DNA from: an uncultured Bacteroidota bacterium
GTDB lineage: Bacteria > Bacteroidota > Bacteroidia > Chitinophagales > Chitinophagaceae
NCBI GenBank assembly: GCA_903905685.1
Contig: CAIVHI010000453.1
Span: 1-14,588 of the forward strand
Length of the DNA stretch: 14,588 nt
Direction: 5' to 3'
How positions within the stretch are numbered: the first letter of the stretch is position 1; every line of letters begins with the position of its first letter. The position numbers and the translations under genes were made by a program. Positions 6,269 through 13,808 of this stretch are shown in pieces. The notes beneath the pieces are model-generated. The model had not been told where the DNA came from and searched no databases. It saw only the letters and a list, made by a program, of their open reading frames with translations.

Positions 6269-8320
6269 ATGGCGAACCGATTGCAATTTGAACAAAGTCT
6301 GTACCTGCAACAACATGCCCACAATCCGGTAGATTGGTATCCGTGGGGCGACGAGGCTTTCCGGATAGCTGCCGACCGGCAGGTGCCGGTGTTGGTGAGT
6401 ATAGGTTATGCCGCCTGCCATTGGTGCCACGTTATGGAGCGAGAGAGCTTTGAAGATGCCGAGGTTGCCGCATTTATGAATGCCAACTTTGTTTGCGTAA
6501 AAGTGGACCGCGAAGAACGACCCGAGGTAGACCATATATATATGGACGCAGTGACCTCCATGACGGGCAGTGGGGGCTGGCCGCTTAATGTATTCGTTAC
6601 ACCGGGGAAACTGCCGTTTTACGGTGGAACCTATTTTCCACCCCGGCCTGCTTACAATAGGCCATCGTGGATACAGGTGCTGAACCACATGACGGGAATT
6701 TGGGTGGAAAGGCGCGACGACGTGGAAAGTACGGCCGGCCAGCTAGCCGACCACCTCAAGCAAATATCGACACCCGAATTGCCTCAAACTTCGAAAGCGA
6801 TTGACAAGGAACTGTGTTTGGGAATTGCCGAATCGATGTTAAAGAACGCCGATGGCGTTAACGGTGGTTTTGGAGGAGCTCCAAAATTTCCCGGTACAAT
6901 GGCTACCTCCTTCCTTTTGGAGCACTATTTGTTTACGGGCGATTCAAAATCATTGAATCAAGCGGTGCTCAATTTGGATGCCATGGCCAATGGGGGCATT
7001 TACGACCAGTTGGGCGGGGGCTTTGCCAGATACTCCACCGACAATAAATGGCTTGCACCCCACTTTGAGAAAATGCTCTATGACAATGCGTTGCTGATAC
7101 TTGCTTATTGCGATGGCTATTCCATTGCCGGTAACAAGAGATATGCAACCATCATAAAAGACACCATTGCATTTGTGGAGCGCGAGCTCAAAGATCCTTC
7201 GGGCGTCTATTATTGCGCTTTGGATGCCGACAGTGAAGGGCACGAAGGGCTGTTTTATACGTTCACATGGCAGGATTGGTGTGCTGCCGTAACGGAGCAT
7301 AGAGAAACATTGTCGGGTTACTTCGGGGTAACCGAAGAAGGCAATTGGGAGGAGACCAACATCCTTCACGTGGCGGTGCCCTATGGCGACCAAGCCGAGA
7401 AATTTGGGATGGTGGATGCTGAATTAACCGGAATAGTGGATCGGTGCCGAAAGCACCTCTTCGAAATTAGAAGTGCACGGGTTCGTCCCGCCACCGACGA
7501 TAAGTGCCTACTGTCTTGGAATGCCCTCATGAATATGGCATTGACGAAGGCCGGCTTGGTTTTGGCGGAACCCGGCTATTTGAAGCTTGCAGAGGACCAT
7601 ATGGATGCCATGATGGCGGCTTTTTCAGACGGGAACTCCTACTATCACGTATGGAAAGGCAAAGCAGGAACCGTAGGTGCCAATTTGGACGATATGGCCT
7701 ACCTGGTTCAAGCTATGTTCGCATTGGCCGCGGCAAAAGGTGAGAACGGTTTGACCAAGAATGCCATAGGTATGGTGCACAAAATCACGGCAGCGTTTGG
7801 CTTTCCCGACAGTCCGTTCTTTTATTTCACACCAAAAGACAATTTAGAGCTCCCGGTTCGAAAATTGGAACTTTATGATGGAGCGACCCCATCGGGCAAC
7901 GCCGTTATGGCCCATAACCTGATTTTGGCAGGTCTATGCTCAGGCGATAGCGCGCTTACGTCCCGCGCTAGTGAAATGTTGACAGCGATGGCCGACAAGG
8001 TGAGTCGCTACGGGACCTCTTTCGGGTACTGGGCACTACAGCTGCAACGCTATGCTGTAGGTATGCGGGTGGTTGTCTGTACCGGAGCCAATGCGATAGA
8101 AGTCGCCAAAGAAATCTCGTTCCATAAGGTGCCTCAAGCCTATTTTGTTGCTTCATACAAAGAAATATATGACCCTTCGATACTCAAGGGGAAATATTTT
8201 GGGGACAAAACCCATATTTTTGTATGTTCGCAGGATAGTTGTCTACCTTTGGTCGGCGAAATATCCCAAGCTGTCGTTCAAATTGGAAACGGATTTGAAA
8301 ATAGGGGCGCAAAGAGGTAG
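6269..8320 (+). CDS. Thioredoxin-domain protein of the YyaL/SPATA20 (DUF255) family
   Basis: This 683-residue cytoplasmic protein has the family's usual length. The N-terminus reads NRLQFEQSLYLQQHAHNPVDWYPWG, matching the near-universal opening of the family, where the usual S-P-Y-L is here S-L-Y-L. A thioredoxin-like domain follows, with the redox motif CHWCHVM at C50 and C53 and then VKVDREERPEVD and GGWPLNVFVTP. The remainder is an alpha/alpha-toroid of the glycosidase type: GGFGGAPKFP, then GGIYDQLGGGFARYSTD, WLAPHFEKMLYDNA, YYCALDADSEGHEGLFYTFTW and DDKCLLSWNALM. Members are widespread in bacteria and animals, but the reaction is not established. The redox cysteines suggest thiol chemistry and the toroid suggests sugar binding. 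No signal peptide is present. It stands alone between MgtC and gldK, and nothing shows a link to either. Confidence 0.93.
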   Translation: MANRLQFEQSLYLQQHAHNPVDWYPWGDEAFRIAADRQVPVLVSIGYAACHWCHVMERESFEDAEVAAFMNANFVCVKVDREERPEVDHIYMDAVTSMTGSGGWPLNVFVTPGKLPFYGGTYFPPRPAYNRPSWIQVLNHMTGIWVERRDDVESTAGQLADHLKQISTPELPQTSKAIDKELCLGIAESMLKNADGVNGGFGGAPKFPGTMATSFLLEHYLFTGDSKSLNQAVLNLDAMANGGIYDQLGGGFARYSTDNKWLAPHFEKMLYDNALLILAYCDGYSIAGNKRYATIIKDTIAFVERELKDPSGVYYCALDADSEGHEGLFYTFTWQDWCAAVTEHRETLSGYFGVTEEGNWEETNILHVAVPYGDQAEKFGMVDAELTGIVDRCRKHLFEIRSARVRPATDDKCLLSWNALMNMALTKAGLVLAEPGYLKLAEDHMDAMMAAFSDGNSYYHVWKGKAGTVGANLDDMAYLVQAMFALAAAKGENGLTKNAIGMVHKITAAFGFPDSPFFYFTPKDNLELPVRKLELYDGATPSGNAVMAHNLILAGLCSGDSALTSRASEMLTAMADKVSRYGTSFGYWALQLQRYAVGMRVVVCTGANAIEVAKEISFHKVPQAYFVASYKEIYDPSILKGKYFGDKTHIFVCSQDSCLPLVGEISQAVVQIGNGFENRGAKR

Positions 8321-8485
8321 TATAGAAATATTCTGTATTTAAAAAAAACGAAGAATGGCAACATTTTTTTTCGAAACTTGCATTTTCAAAAAAAACTGTG
8401 AATATTGTGCTTCGGTTTGGGTGGAAAAGCAGCTTTATTAGTGAAATATAATTATTGCATTAAGGCAAAAACAAGAGTTAGCAGT
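8321..8485. promoter_or_regulatory. AT-rich leader region upstream of gldK
   Basis: The stretch contains an A8 tract (8341-8348), a T8 tract (8364-8371) and another A8 tract (8388-8395). The T8 and second A8 tracts form the outer arms of an imperfect palindrome. One possible promoter is TTG (8378-8380), 19 bases, then GAATATTG (8400-8407), but the match is poor. The region must hold the promoter if the gld genes are transcribed separately from the DUF255 gene. The exact site is not clear. Confidence 0.3.
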
Positions 8486-9763
8486 ATGAAAAAAATGTTC
8501 CTGAATGTCTCGGCTTTGGCAATCTTGGCGCTTGCTACGGGTTGCGGTAAGTCGGGCACCGGAGGTCAATTGATTGGTGATCAGACACGAATGAATTACA
8601 AGGCTCCCGTGCCGATAGGCATGATGTATATCCCATCGGGCTACTTCAAAATGGGAGCCAGCGATGAGGATATTCGCGGCCGTAATGATGCGACCATCCA
8701 TACCATACAGGTAAACGGTTTCTACATGGATGCCACCGAGATTTCGAATCAAGAATACCGCCAATTTACGAATTGGGTGCGTGACTCGATAGCTTTGACC
8801 ATTCTCGGCAACTTTAAAGATTTACCGAATGGTACCCAAATCTTGGATTGGAGCAAGCATATCAACTGGAAGGATCCGGAACTGCAAGACCAATTGGCCG
8901 CAATGTATGTTCAACCCGACCAATCGGGATGGGGCATCAAGCAAATCAATGCCAACACATTGTGCTACACCTACAAGACGTTCAATTTCTTGGAGGCATC
9001 GGTTCACGCACACGATCCCGGTTACAATGAGCAGAAATACGTTATGGAGACCCATCCGTGCATCTATCCCGATACTACGGTGTGGATGAGGCAGTATACT
9101 TATGCTTTCAATGAGCCTATAGCGCAACAATACTATTGGTTCCAAGGCTTCAACAGGTATCCCGTGGTAGGGGTGAACTGGTATCAAGCCAATGCATTCT
9201 GCAACTGGCGCACCATGTTGTGGAAGACGGAACGTGAGAAGCAAAGGCTATACACCGAGAGCAGGTTCAGGCTGCCAAGCGAACAAGAATGGGAATGGGC
9301 CGCCCGCGGTGGCCGCAATGAGTCGCCCTATCCTTGGGGTGGTCCTTATATCATCAACAAGAAAGGTTGTTATTTGGCCAACTTCAAGCCCCAACGCGGT
9401 AATTACTCGGCAGATGGAGGTTTGTACACGGTACCGGTCGACAAATATGCACCAAACGATTACGGGTTGAAAAATATGTCCGGCAACGTATCCGAGTGGA
9501 CAGGATCTGCCTATTTCGGCGGCTCCTACAACCAAATGGCAGACATCAACGGTAGCGTGGTATATAACGAGCAGGCAAACGACCCCATGTACATGAAGCG
9601 TAAAGTGGTCAGAGGTGGAAGTTGGAGGGACGTAGCGTACTTCCTGCAAGTTGGTACTCGCGACTATGAATATGCGGATACATCCAAGGCATACATCGGT
9701 TTCCGTACCGTGTATACCGAAGTTGAACCCTCTTTGAGGAATAATAGGAGGCCGGTACATTAG
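8486..9763 (+). CDS. gldK: GldK/PorK, T9SS and gliding-motility lipoprotein
   Basis: GldK (PorK) is an outer-membrane lipoprotein facing the periplasm. With GldN it forms a ring that is part of the type IX secretion machine. The start is set at ATG 8486, giving MKKMFLNVSALAILALATGC with a lipobox cysteine at residue 20. Upstream in-frame codons would spoil this signal. The body is a formylglycine-generating-enzyme-like (FGE-sulfatase) fold. It starts at PVPIGMMYIPSGYFKMGA and continues through YPVVGVNWYQANAFCNWR, RLPSEQEWEWAARGG, NMSGNVSEWT (330-339), VVRGGSWRD (374-382) and a final GFRTV. The FGE catalytic cysteines after RGGS are absent, so the domain is probably structural, as expected for GldK. 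About 425 residues, in line with the family. It is first in the gldKLMN cluster, with 83 bases before gldL. Confidence 0.95.
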   Translation: MKKMFLNVSALAILALATGCGKSGTGGQLIGDQTRMNYKAPVPIGMMYIPSGYFKMGASDEDIRGRNDATIHTIQVNGFYMDATEISNQEYRQFTNWVRDSIALTILGNFKDLPNGTQILDWSKHINWKDPELQDQLAAMYVQPDQSGWGIKQINANTLCYTYKTFNFLEASVHAHDPGYNEQKYVMETHPCIYPDTTVWMRQYTYAFNEPIAQQYYWFQGFNRYPVVGVNWYQANAFCNWRTMLWKTEREKQRLYTESRFRLPSEQEWEWAARGGRNESPYPWGGPYIINKKGCYLANFKPQRGNYSADGGLYTVPVDKYAPNDYGLKNMSGNVSEWTGSAYFGGSYNQMADINGSVVYNEQANDPMYMKRKVVRGGSWRDVAYFLQVGTRDYEYADTSKAYIGFRTVYTEVEPSLRNNRRPVH

Positions 9764-9846
9764 TAGAAAACGGCGTACGAGACACCGATAGAAATAAGAA
9801 GCAAATTGCACAAAATAGATTTTTAACGTAAAAATTAATAATAGAA

Positions 9847-10689
9847 ATGAATCCGATTGCGCTGTTTTTTGAAACGAACAAAGGAAAATACCTCAAGAAC
9901 CTGATTATCGGTCTTGGAGCGTCTGTGGTACTGTTGGGTGCGTTGTTCAAAATACAACACTGGCCCTTCGCCTCCCAAATGTTGACCTCGGGAATGTGTA
10001 CTGAAGCGTTCATCTTTGCACTTCTTGGTCTGCTTCCCCCTCACGCCGATTACTATTGGGAACGTTTCTACCCAGACATCACTGAAAACCCCCATGTTGA
10101 AGCATTCCGTAAAGGAATCAAGCATGTAGGTGCCCACGGTGCCCCCGCAGTTGGAGGCAAGGGCGGCGAATCAGCCACTAAAGCCATGGACAAAATGATG
10201 GAGGATGCTCAAATCAACCCAGCCAATCTAAAACGCCTTAGTGAGAATTTCGAGAAATTCAACAAAACGGTATCGCAGATGAAAGACATGTCAGACGTTA
10301 CTGCTGCAACCGGAGGTTATTCTCAAAGTGCAAAAGATGCTGCCGAAGCATTGACCGCCATGAAGAACACCTTTGTTGGTGCAACCAAAACCATGACCGC
10401 GTTTAACAGTGCTGCAGAGGACACTACTAAGTTCCACAGCCAAGTAGTTGTGTTGTCCAAGAATCTGGGTACGCTCAACCAAATCTATGAAGTAGAATTG
10501 AACGATGCCAACAACCACTTGAAGGCGATGAACAAATTCTACAGCAATTTGGTTAATGCATCAGAGGCGATGGCTTCCAGTGCAAAAGACGCAAATGCAG
10601 CCAAAGAACAAATCGGGTTGCTTGCCAAGAATCTGTCTGTACTGAATCAAGTTTACGGCAATATGCTGACTGCAATGCAGGGTCGCTAG
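9847..10689 (+). CDS. gldL: GldL/PorL, inner-membrane motor component of T9SS
   Basis: GldL sits in the inner membrane and, with GldM, forms the proton-driven motor powering T9SS and gliding. This 280-residue protein has two N-terminal membrane helices, about residues 18-34 and 44-62. They are joined by the family's KIQHWPF turn (35-41). Glu53, inside the second helix (TEAFIFALLGL), corresponds to the membrane glutamate needed for proton use in studied homologues. This equivalence is inferred by alignment by eye. The rest is a long, mostly helical cytoplasmic region. It contains a repeated element, LSKNLGTLNQIY at 203-214 and LAKNLSVLNQVY at 259-270, 56 residues apart, and ends in the typical NMLTAMQGR. 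The leader is A-rich (TTAATAATAGAA before ATG) with no Shine-Dalgarno site, normal for the phylum. Confidence 0.96.
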   Translation: MNPIALFFETNKGKYLKNLIIGLGASVVLLGALFKIQHWPFASQMLTSGMCTEAFIFALLGLLPPHADYYWERFYPDITENPHVEAFRKGIKHVGAHGAPAVGGKGGESATKAMDKMMEDAQINPANLKRLSENFEKFNKTVSQMKDMSDVTAATGGYSQSAKDAAEALTAMKNTFVGATKTMTAFNSAAEDTTKFHSQVVVLSKNLGTLNQIYEVELNDANNHLKAMNKFYSNLVNASEAMASSAKDANAAKEQIGLLAKNLSVLNQVYGNMLTAMQGR

Positions 10690-10745
10690 TTTGCTGTATG
10701 TTGCAATGCTTAGAAAAACTATTTGTTCAAAGTAAAATTTAGATA

Positions 10746-12338
10746 ATGTCTATACCTAAAGAGCCTCGGCAGATCATGATCAACCTGATGTATCTGGTGT
10801 TGACTGCGCTGTTGGCCCTCAACGTATCCAACGAGATTCTCAATGCGTTTAAGACCTTGAGTTCGAGCATCAGCCGATCCAATTGGGCGATTGATCAAAG
10901 TACTCAGGAAATATACAACGCAATTAAGGAGAACGAACAAAAGCCCGGTCAAGCTGAAAAAGTACGTCCGTTTCGGTTGAAGGCTGACGAAGTGGTGAAA
11001 CAGTCCGATGAATTGGTTGCGTTCTTTAATGAGTGGAAGCGCAGGATTGTAATACAGGCTGGCGGATACAGCAAGGAAGACACAACAATTCCGGACAAGA
11101 TGGCCGATATCGATGCGACTACTACATTGCTCGTAGAAAAAATCGGTGGTGATACCGTGAGGGACAAAATCGGGAAGTTCAGGCAGTTCCTGCTGAATTC
11201 TGTTAGCCGGTTCGACTCGGGACAAATCAGTCCATTGATGCCTTTGCGCGTCGACTCTTGTAAGAAGGACGATGACAATCCAACTGGCGAATGGAAGCGT
11301 GGTAATTTTGAACATATGCCTGCAATCGCGGCATTGGCAATGTTCTCTAAGTTTCAGAATGACGTTCGCTCGAGTGAGGCGATAGTCGTAAAAAAATTGT
11401 TTGAAGAGGCGCATTTACATGATATCAAATTTGATACTACCGGTGCAATCGCGATTCCTAAGACTTCTTACGCACTGGCGGGTGACAAAATTGAGGCGTC
11501 CATATTGATTGCGGCTTACAACAAGAGCAACAAGCCTGTTGTTACAATATCTCAGGGTGGTGGTACCAAGAAGGAAGCTGTTAACGGTATTGTTCCTTGG
11601 GAAACGATTGCATCGGGTACTGGGCTTCAAACTGTGAAGGGCACCATTTTGTTGAAAACAGAGAATGGCGATATTACCCGCCCTTGGAGCTTCGACTACA
11701 TGGTAGGTTCCACCGGCGCATCGCTCCAGTTGGATAAGATGAACGTACTGTACATTGGTGTACCAAACCCCGTTTCTATCAGTGCTGCCGGTTATTCCGT
11801 TGAGGACGTTTATGTAGAGTTTCCGGCGAATTCCGGTGCGACCTCGGAGGGTAGTAACGGTAAGTTCACTTTTAAAGTTACAAAGCCTTATAATGCTGCC
11901 AATCCGCTGATGGTAGACATCTACGCCAAGTCAAAAGATCCGAAAGGCGCGCCTTCGAAAATAGCTTCTATGCCTTTAAGGGTTAAGTATATTCCTGACC
12001 CTGTTCCTGTAGTGAACCAAGTTGCGGGCGGCAATTTCAAGGCTAGTTTGTGGAGGGTGCAAATTGCTCCTCAGGCTTACTTGAAGGATTTCGATTTCGA
12101 GGCAAAGTTTACGATAACAAGCATACAGTTCTCCGTGTTGCCTAAGGGTGGAGACTACATTGGTCCATTTACTATTAATTCCCCTTCAGGTTGCCGTTTT
12201 ACGGACAATTCTGATGTTGCCAAGTATATGTCTCGCGCAAAACAAGGTGACAAAATCTTTATTGAGGCTATTAAGGCGAAGGGACCCGATGGTCAAACAA
12301 GGACGCTCAATTCTCTTCTATTTACTTTGACTAATTAA
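10746..12338 (+). CDS. gldM: GldM/PorM, inner-membrane motor and periplasmic shaft of T9SS
   Basis: GldM has one membrane helix that packs within the GldL ring and a long periplasmic part that reaches the GldK/GldN ring, carrying motor movement across the periplasm. This protein has 530 residues, a normal length. The start MSIPKEPRQIMINLMYLVLT is characteristic. The helix spans about residues 10-31 and runs straight into NVSNEILNAFKTL, the start of the first periplasmic domain. The remainder is soluble: a helical domain to about residue 220, then beta-rich immunoglobulin-like domains (for example ATSEGSNGKFTFKV and DFDFEAKFTITS). The family usually has four periplasmic domains, and the boundaries here are approximate. 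It starts 56 bases after gldL. Its TAA overlaps the gldN ATG by one base, so the two are probably translated in a coupled way. Confidence 0.96.
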   Translation: MSIPKEPRQIMINLMYLVLTALLALNVSNEILNAFKTLSSSISRSNWAIDQSTQEIYNAIKENEQKPGQAEKVRPFRLKADEVVKQSDELVAFFNEWKRRIVIQAGGYSKEDTTIPDKMADIDATTTLLVEKIGGDTVRDKIGKFRQFLLNSVSRFDSGQISPLMPLRVDSCKKDDDNPTGEWKRGNFEHMPAIAALAMFSKFQNDVRSSEAIVVKKLFEEAHLHDIKFDTTGAIAIPKTSYALAGDKIEASILIAAYNKSNKPVVTISQGGGTKKEAVNGIVPWETIASGTGLQTVKGTILLKTENGDITRPWSFDYMVGSTGASLQLDKMNVLYIGVPNPVSISAAGYSVEDVYVEFPANSGATSEGSNGKFTFKVTKPYNAANPLMVDIYAKSKDPKGAPSKIASMPLRVKYIPDPVPVVNQVAGGNFKASLWRVQIAPQAYLKDFDFEAKFTITSIQFSVLPKGGDYIGPFTINSPSGCRFTDNSDVAKYMSRAKQGDKIFIEAIKAKGPDGQTRTLNSLLFTLTN

Positions 12339-13282
12339 TGCTAAACAAAAAAACTATTGGGAATATGCAAATCCTGAACTTATATAAGTCTTGTGCAGCA
12401 GCGCTGTTGTTGATTTCGGCGGGCAGTGCGTTTGCGCAAAAAGGAACTGTAGACCAACCCCTAGCTGCTCCTGATTATCCTGGAGTAAATAAAGATTGGA
12501 GGAATTCCTTGACCAATGATGGTGTATGGGATCGTGTTCGACATGATACAAAGCCTATTCCTTGGCAGCCGATTCGCGAGGCAGATATCCTTTGGAAAAA
12601 GAGGGTTTGGCGCGAAATTGATACTCGTGAAAAGCAGAACGTAGGTTTCCGTTTTGCCGGTGATGAAAATTCCGGTGGCGGTATGTTCATAGAAATTGTG
12701 ATGGATGGCTTGAAACGTGGAAAGATTGAAGCCTATAGTAACGTCGACGACCGATTTACCACCAAGTTGACAAAGCAACAGCTTGTTGAAATGACAGCCG
12801 GTAAAGACGATACGGTTAAGGTATATGACCCTACTTCGGATACCTACTCGATACGCGTTACCCACACCGACTTCAATCCTGAAATCGTTACCAAATACCG
12901 TATTAAGGAAGACTGGATTTTTGATCGCAACGAGGGTAAGATGGTAGTTAGGATAGTTGGCTTGGCTCCCATGGAAGATATCTACGGTGAAGATGGTGGC
13001 TATCGGGCAACACGTACTATGTTCTGGTTGTATTATCCCGATATCCGCGATTTCTTGGCGAAATATGAAGTTGTTAATCCAATGAACGATATGTATCGTT
13101 ACACTTGGGATGAATTCTTCGAGAGCAGGATGTTCGCTAGCAAGATTGTTAAGGTCAGCAATCCGTTCAATCGTGATTTGTTCGATCAATCGGTTTATCC
13201 TAACAAGATGGAGTCATTGTATGAAGGTCAGCGCGCCGCTGATGAGATTTTCAATAAAGAGCATGATATGTGGGTTTACTAG
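12338..13282 (+). CDS. gldN: GldN/PorN, periplasmic ring component of T9SS
   Basis: GldN (PorN) is a periplasmic protein that binds GldK to make the outer-membrane-associated ring and contacts the GldM shaft. Starting at ATG 12338 it has 314 residues. The first in-frame alternative, ATG 12365 (Met10), gives a cleaner signal peptide: MQILNLYKSCAAALLLIS and cleavage likely after AFA (residue 33). The mature part has the family signatures WDRVRHDTKPIPWQPIREAD, VWREIDTREKQN, YRIKEDWIFDR and MFWLYYPDIRDFLAKYEV, with an N-terminal Asp- and Trp-rich region. No lipobox is present. It is the last gene of the gldKLMN cluster, overlaps gldM by one base, and is followed directly by a strong terminator. 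Confidence 0.95.
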   Translation: MLNKKTIGNMQILNLYKSCAAALLLISAGSAFAQKGTVDQPLAAPDYPGVNKDWRNSLTNDGVWDRVRHDTKPIPWQPIREADILWKKRVWREIDTREKQNVGFRFAGDENSGGGMFIEIVMDGLKRGKIEAYSNVDDRFTTKLTKQQLVEMTAGKDDTVKVYDPTSDTYSIRVTHTDFNPEIVTKYRIKEDWIFDRNEGKMVVRIVGLAPMEDIYGEDGGYRATRTMFWLYYPDIRDFLAKYEVVNPMNDMYRYTWDEFFESRMFASKIVKVSNPFNRDLFDQSVYPNKMESLYEGQRAADEIFNKEHDMWVY

Positions 13283-13288
13283 TTGCTC

Positions 13289-13338
13289 CACAAAAAAAGT
13301 TTCAAGAGCCGCTGCATATTTGCAGCGGTTTTTTTGTG
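13289..13338 (+). terminator. Intrinsic terminator after gldN, probably bidirectional
   Basis: CCGCTGCA (13309-13316), a TATT loop and TGCAGCGG (13321-13328) form a perfect 8-base GC-rich stem followed by seven T residues (13329-13335). On the other side, A7 (13292-13298) precedes the stem. The outer tracts CACAAAAAAA and TTTTTTTGTG are exact complements over 10 bases. On the plus strand it is a textbook terminator for the gld genes. The A tract lies 10 bases from the stem, so activity on the minus strand would be weaker. Confidence 0.88.
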
Positions 13339-13475
13339 TTCCTGATTTGTCACTTCAATGAGGAATGGTTTTTGGAACTTGCGACAGGGTCGCTCTATTT
13401 CGACTTTATTTTCGCCACCCGGGCATTTCGAGGTGCTCGTACCGCCCCTATGTATCGGTGACTGGTTCCTACGGG

Positions 13476-13745
13476 ATGTATACATTGGGTGCGTGGAGTC
13501 TGTGGGGTATCTATAGTTGCGGGGTTATGGGTATTGCTGGCGCTATTCCATATGCATCGCTCTTTGGTGGCTATTGCCGAAAAGAGTTCGTGATGGCGCC
13601 TAAGGCAGGCGTTATTGGGTTGTTGGTTTGGAATTCGGTTTGGGCAGGCTTGATATCACTTGGGGTAGGGGACGCGTCTTTCTACTTGCCGCCATCTATC
13701 GATTTCTTCTATGATTTCATCTTACGGCAGGTTCTGCCCAGATAG
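13476..13745 (+). CDS. Possible small two-helix membrane protein
   Basis: An 89-residue open frame, not recognised. It has two hydrophobic segments. One is at about residues 4-30 (LGAWSLWGIYSCGVMGIAG and on). The other is at about 45-70 (AGVIGLLVWNSVWAGLISLG). A basic linker (YCRKEF) lies between them, and the end reads FFYDFILRQVLPR. No competing long frame exists on the other strand, and codon use looks like that of neighbouring genes. A longer start at ATG 13365 would add 37 residues of poorer coding character, and another frame is open over that part. It lies after the gldN terminator, so it would need its own promoter, and none is evident. It may be a real orphan gene, the remnant of one, or chance. 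Confidence 0.4.
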   Translation: MYTLGAWSLWGIYSCGVMGIAGAIPYASLFGGYCRKEFVMAPKAGVIGLLVWNSVWAGLISLGVGDASFYLPPSIDFFYDFILRQVLPR

Positions 13746-13767
13746 CCCCGCTTTTATTTTGCCGGGG
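13746..13767. terminator. Weak hairpin between convergent genes
   Basis: CCCCG (13746-13750) pairs with CGGGG (13763-13767), with a further C/G pair after a one-base bulge. It lies directly after the stop of the small plus-strand frame and 42 bases past the stop of the minus-strand heme A synthase gene, where a shared terminator could be expected. The stem is short and there is no adjacent T-tract. Confidence 0.3.
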
Positions 13768-13808
13768 TATATAGGTTTTTGGAAAGGGAGATTAGTGTTG
13801 TATTTGCC

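Noticed and set aside
8405..8485. In-frame upstream extension of gldK
   Set aside because: It would place 27 residues before a perfect lipoprotein signal sequence (MKKMFLN to LATGC). The ATG at 8486 is the sensible start.
9248..9811. 187-codon open frame on the minus strand
   Set aside because: It is antisense to the end of gldK and has no coding signature of its own.
10719..11414. 231-codon open frame on the minus strand
   Set aside because: It is antisense to the start of gldM and shows no family features.
12461..13189. 242-codon open frame on the minus strand
   Set aside because: It is antisense to gldN, whose signatures are unmistakable, and has no recognisable domain.
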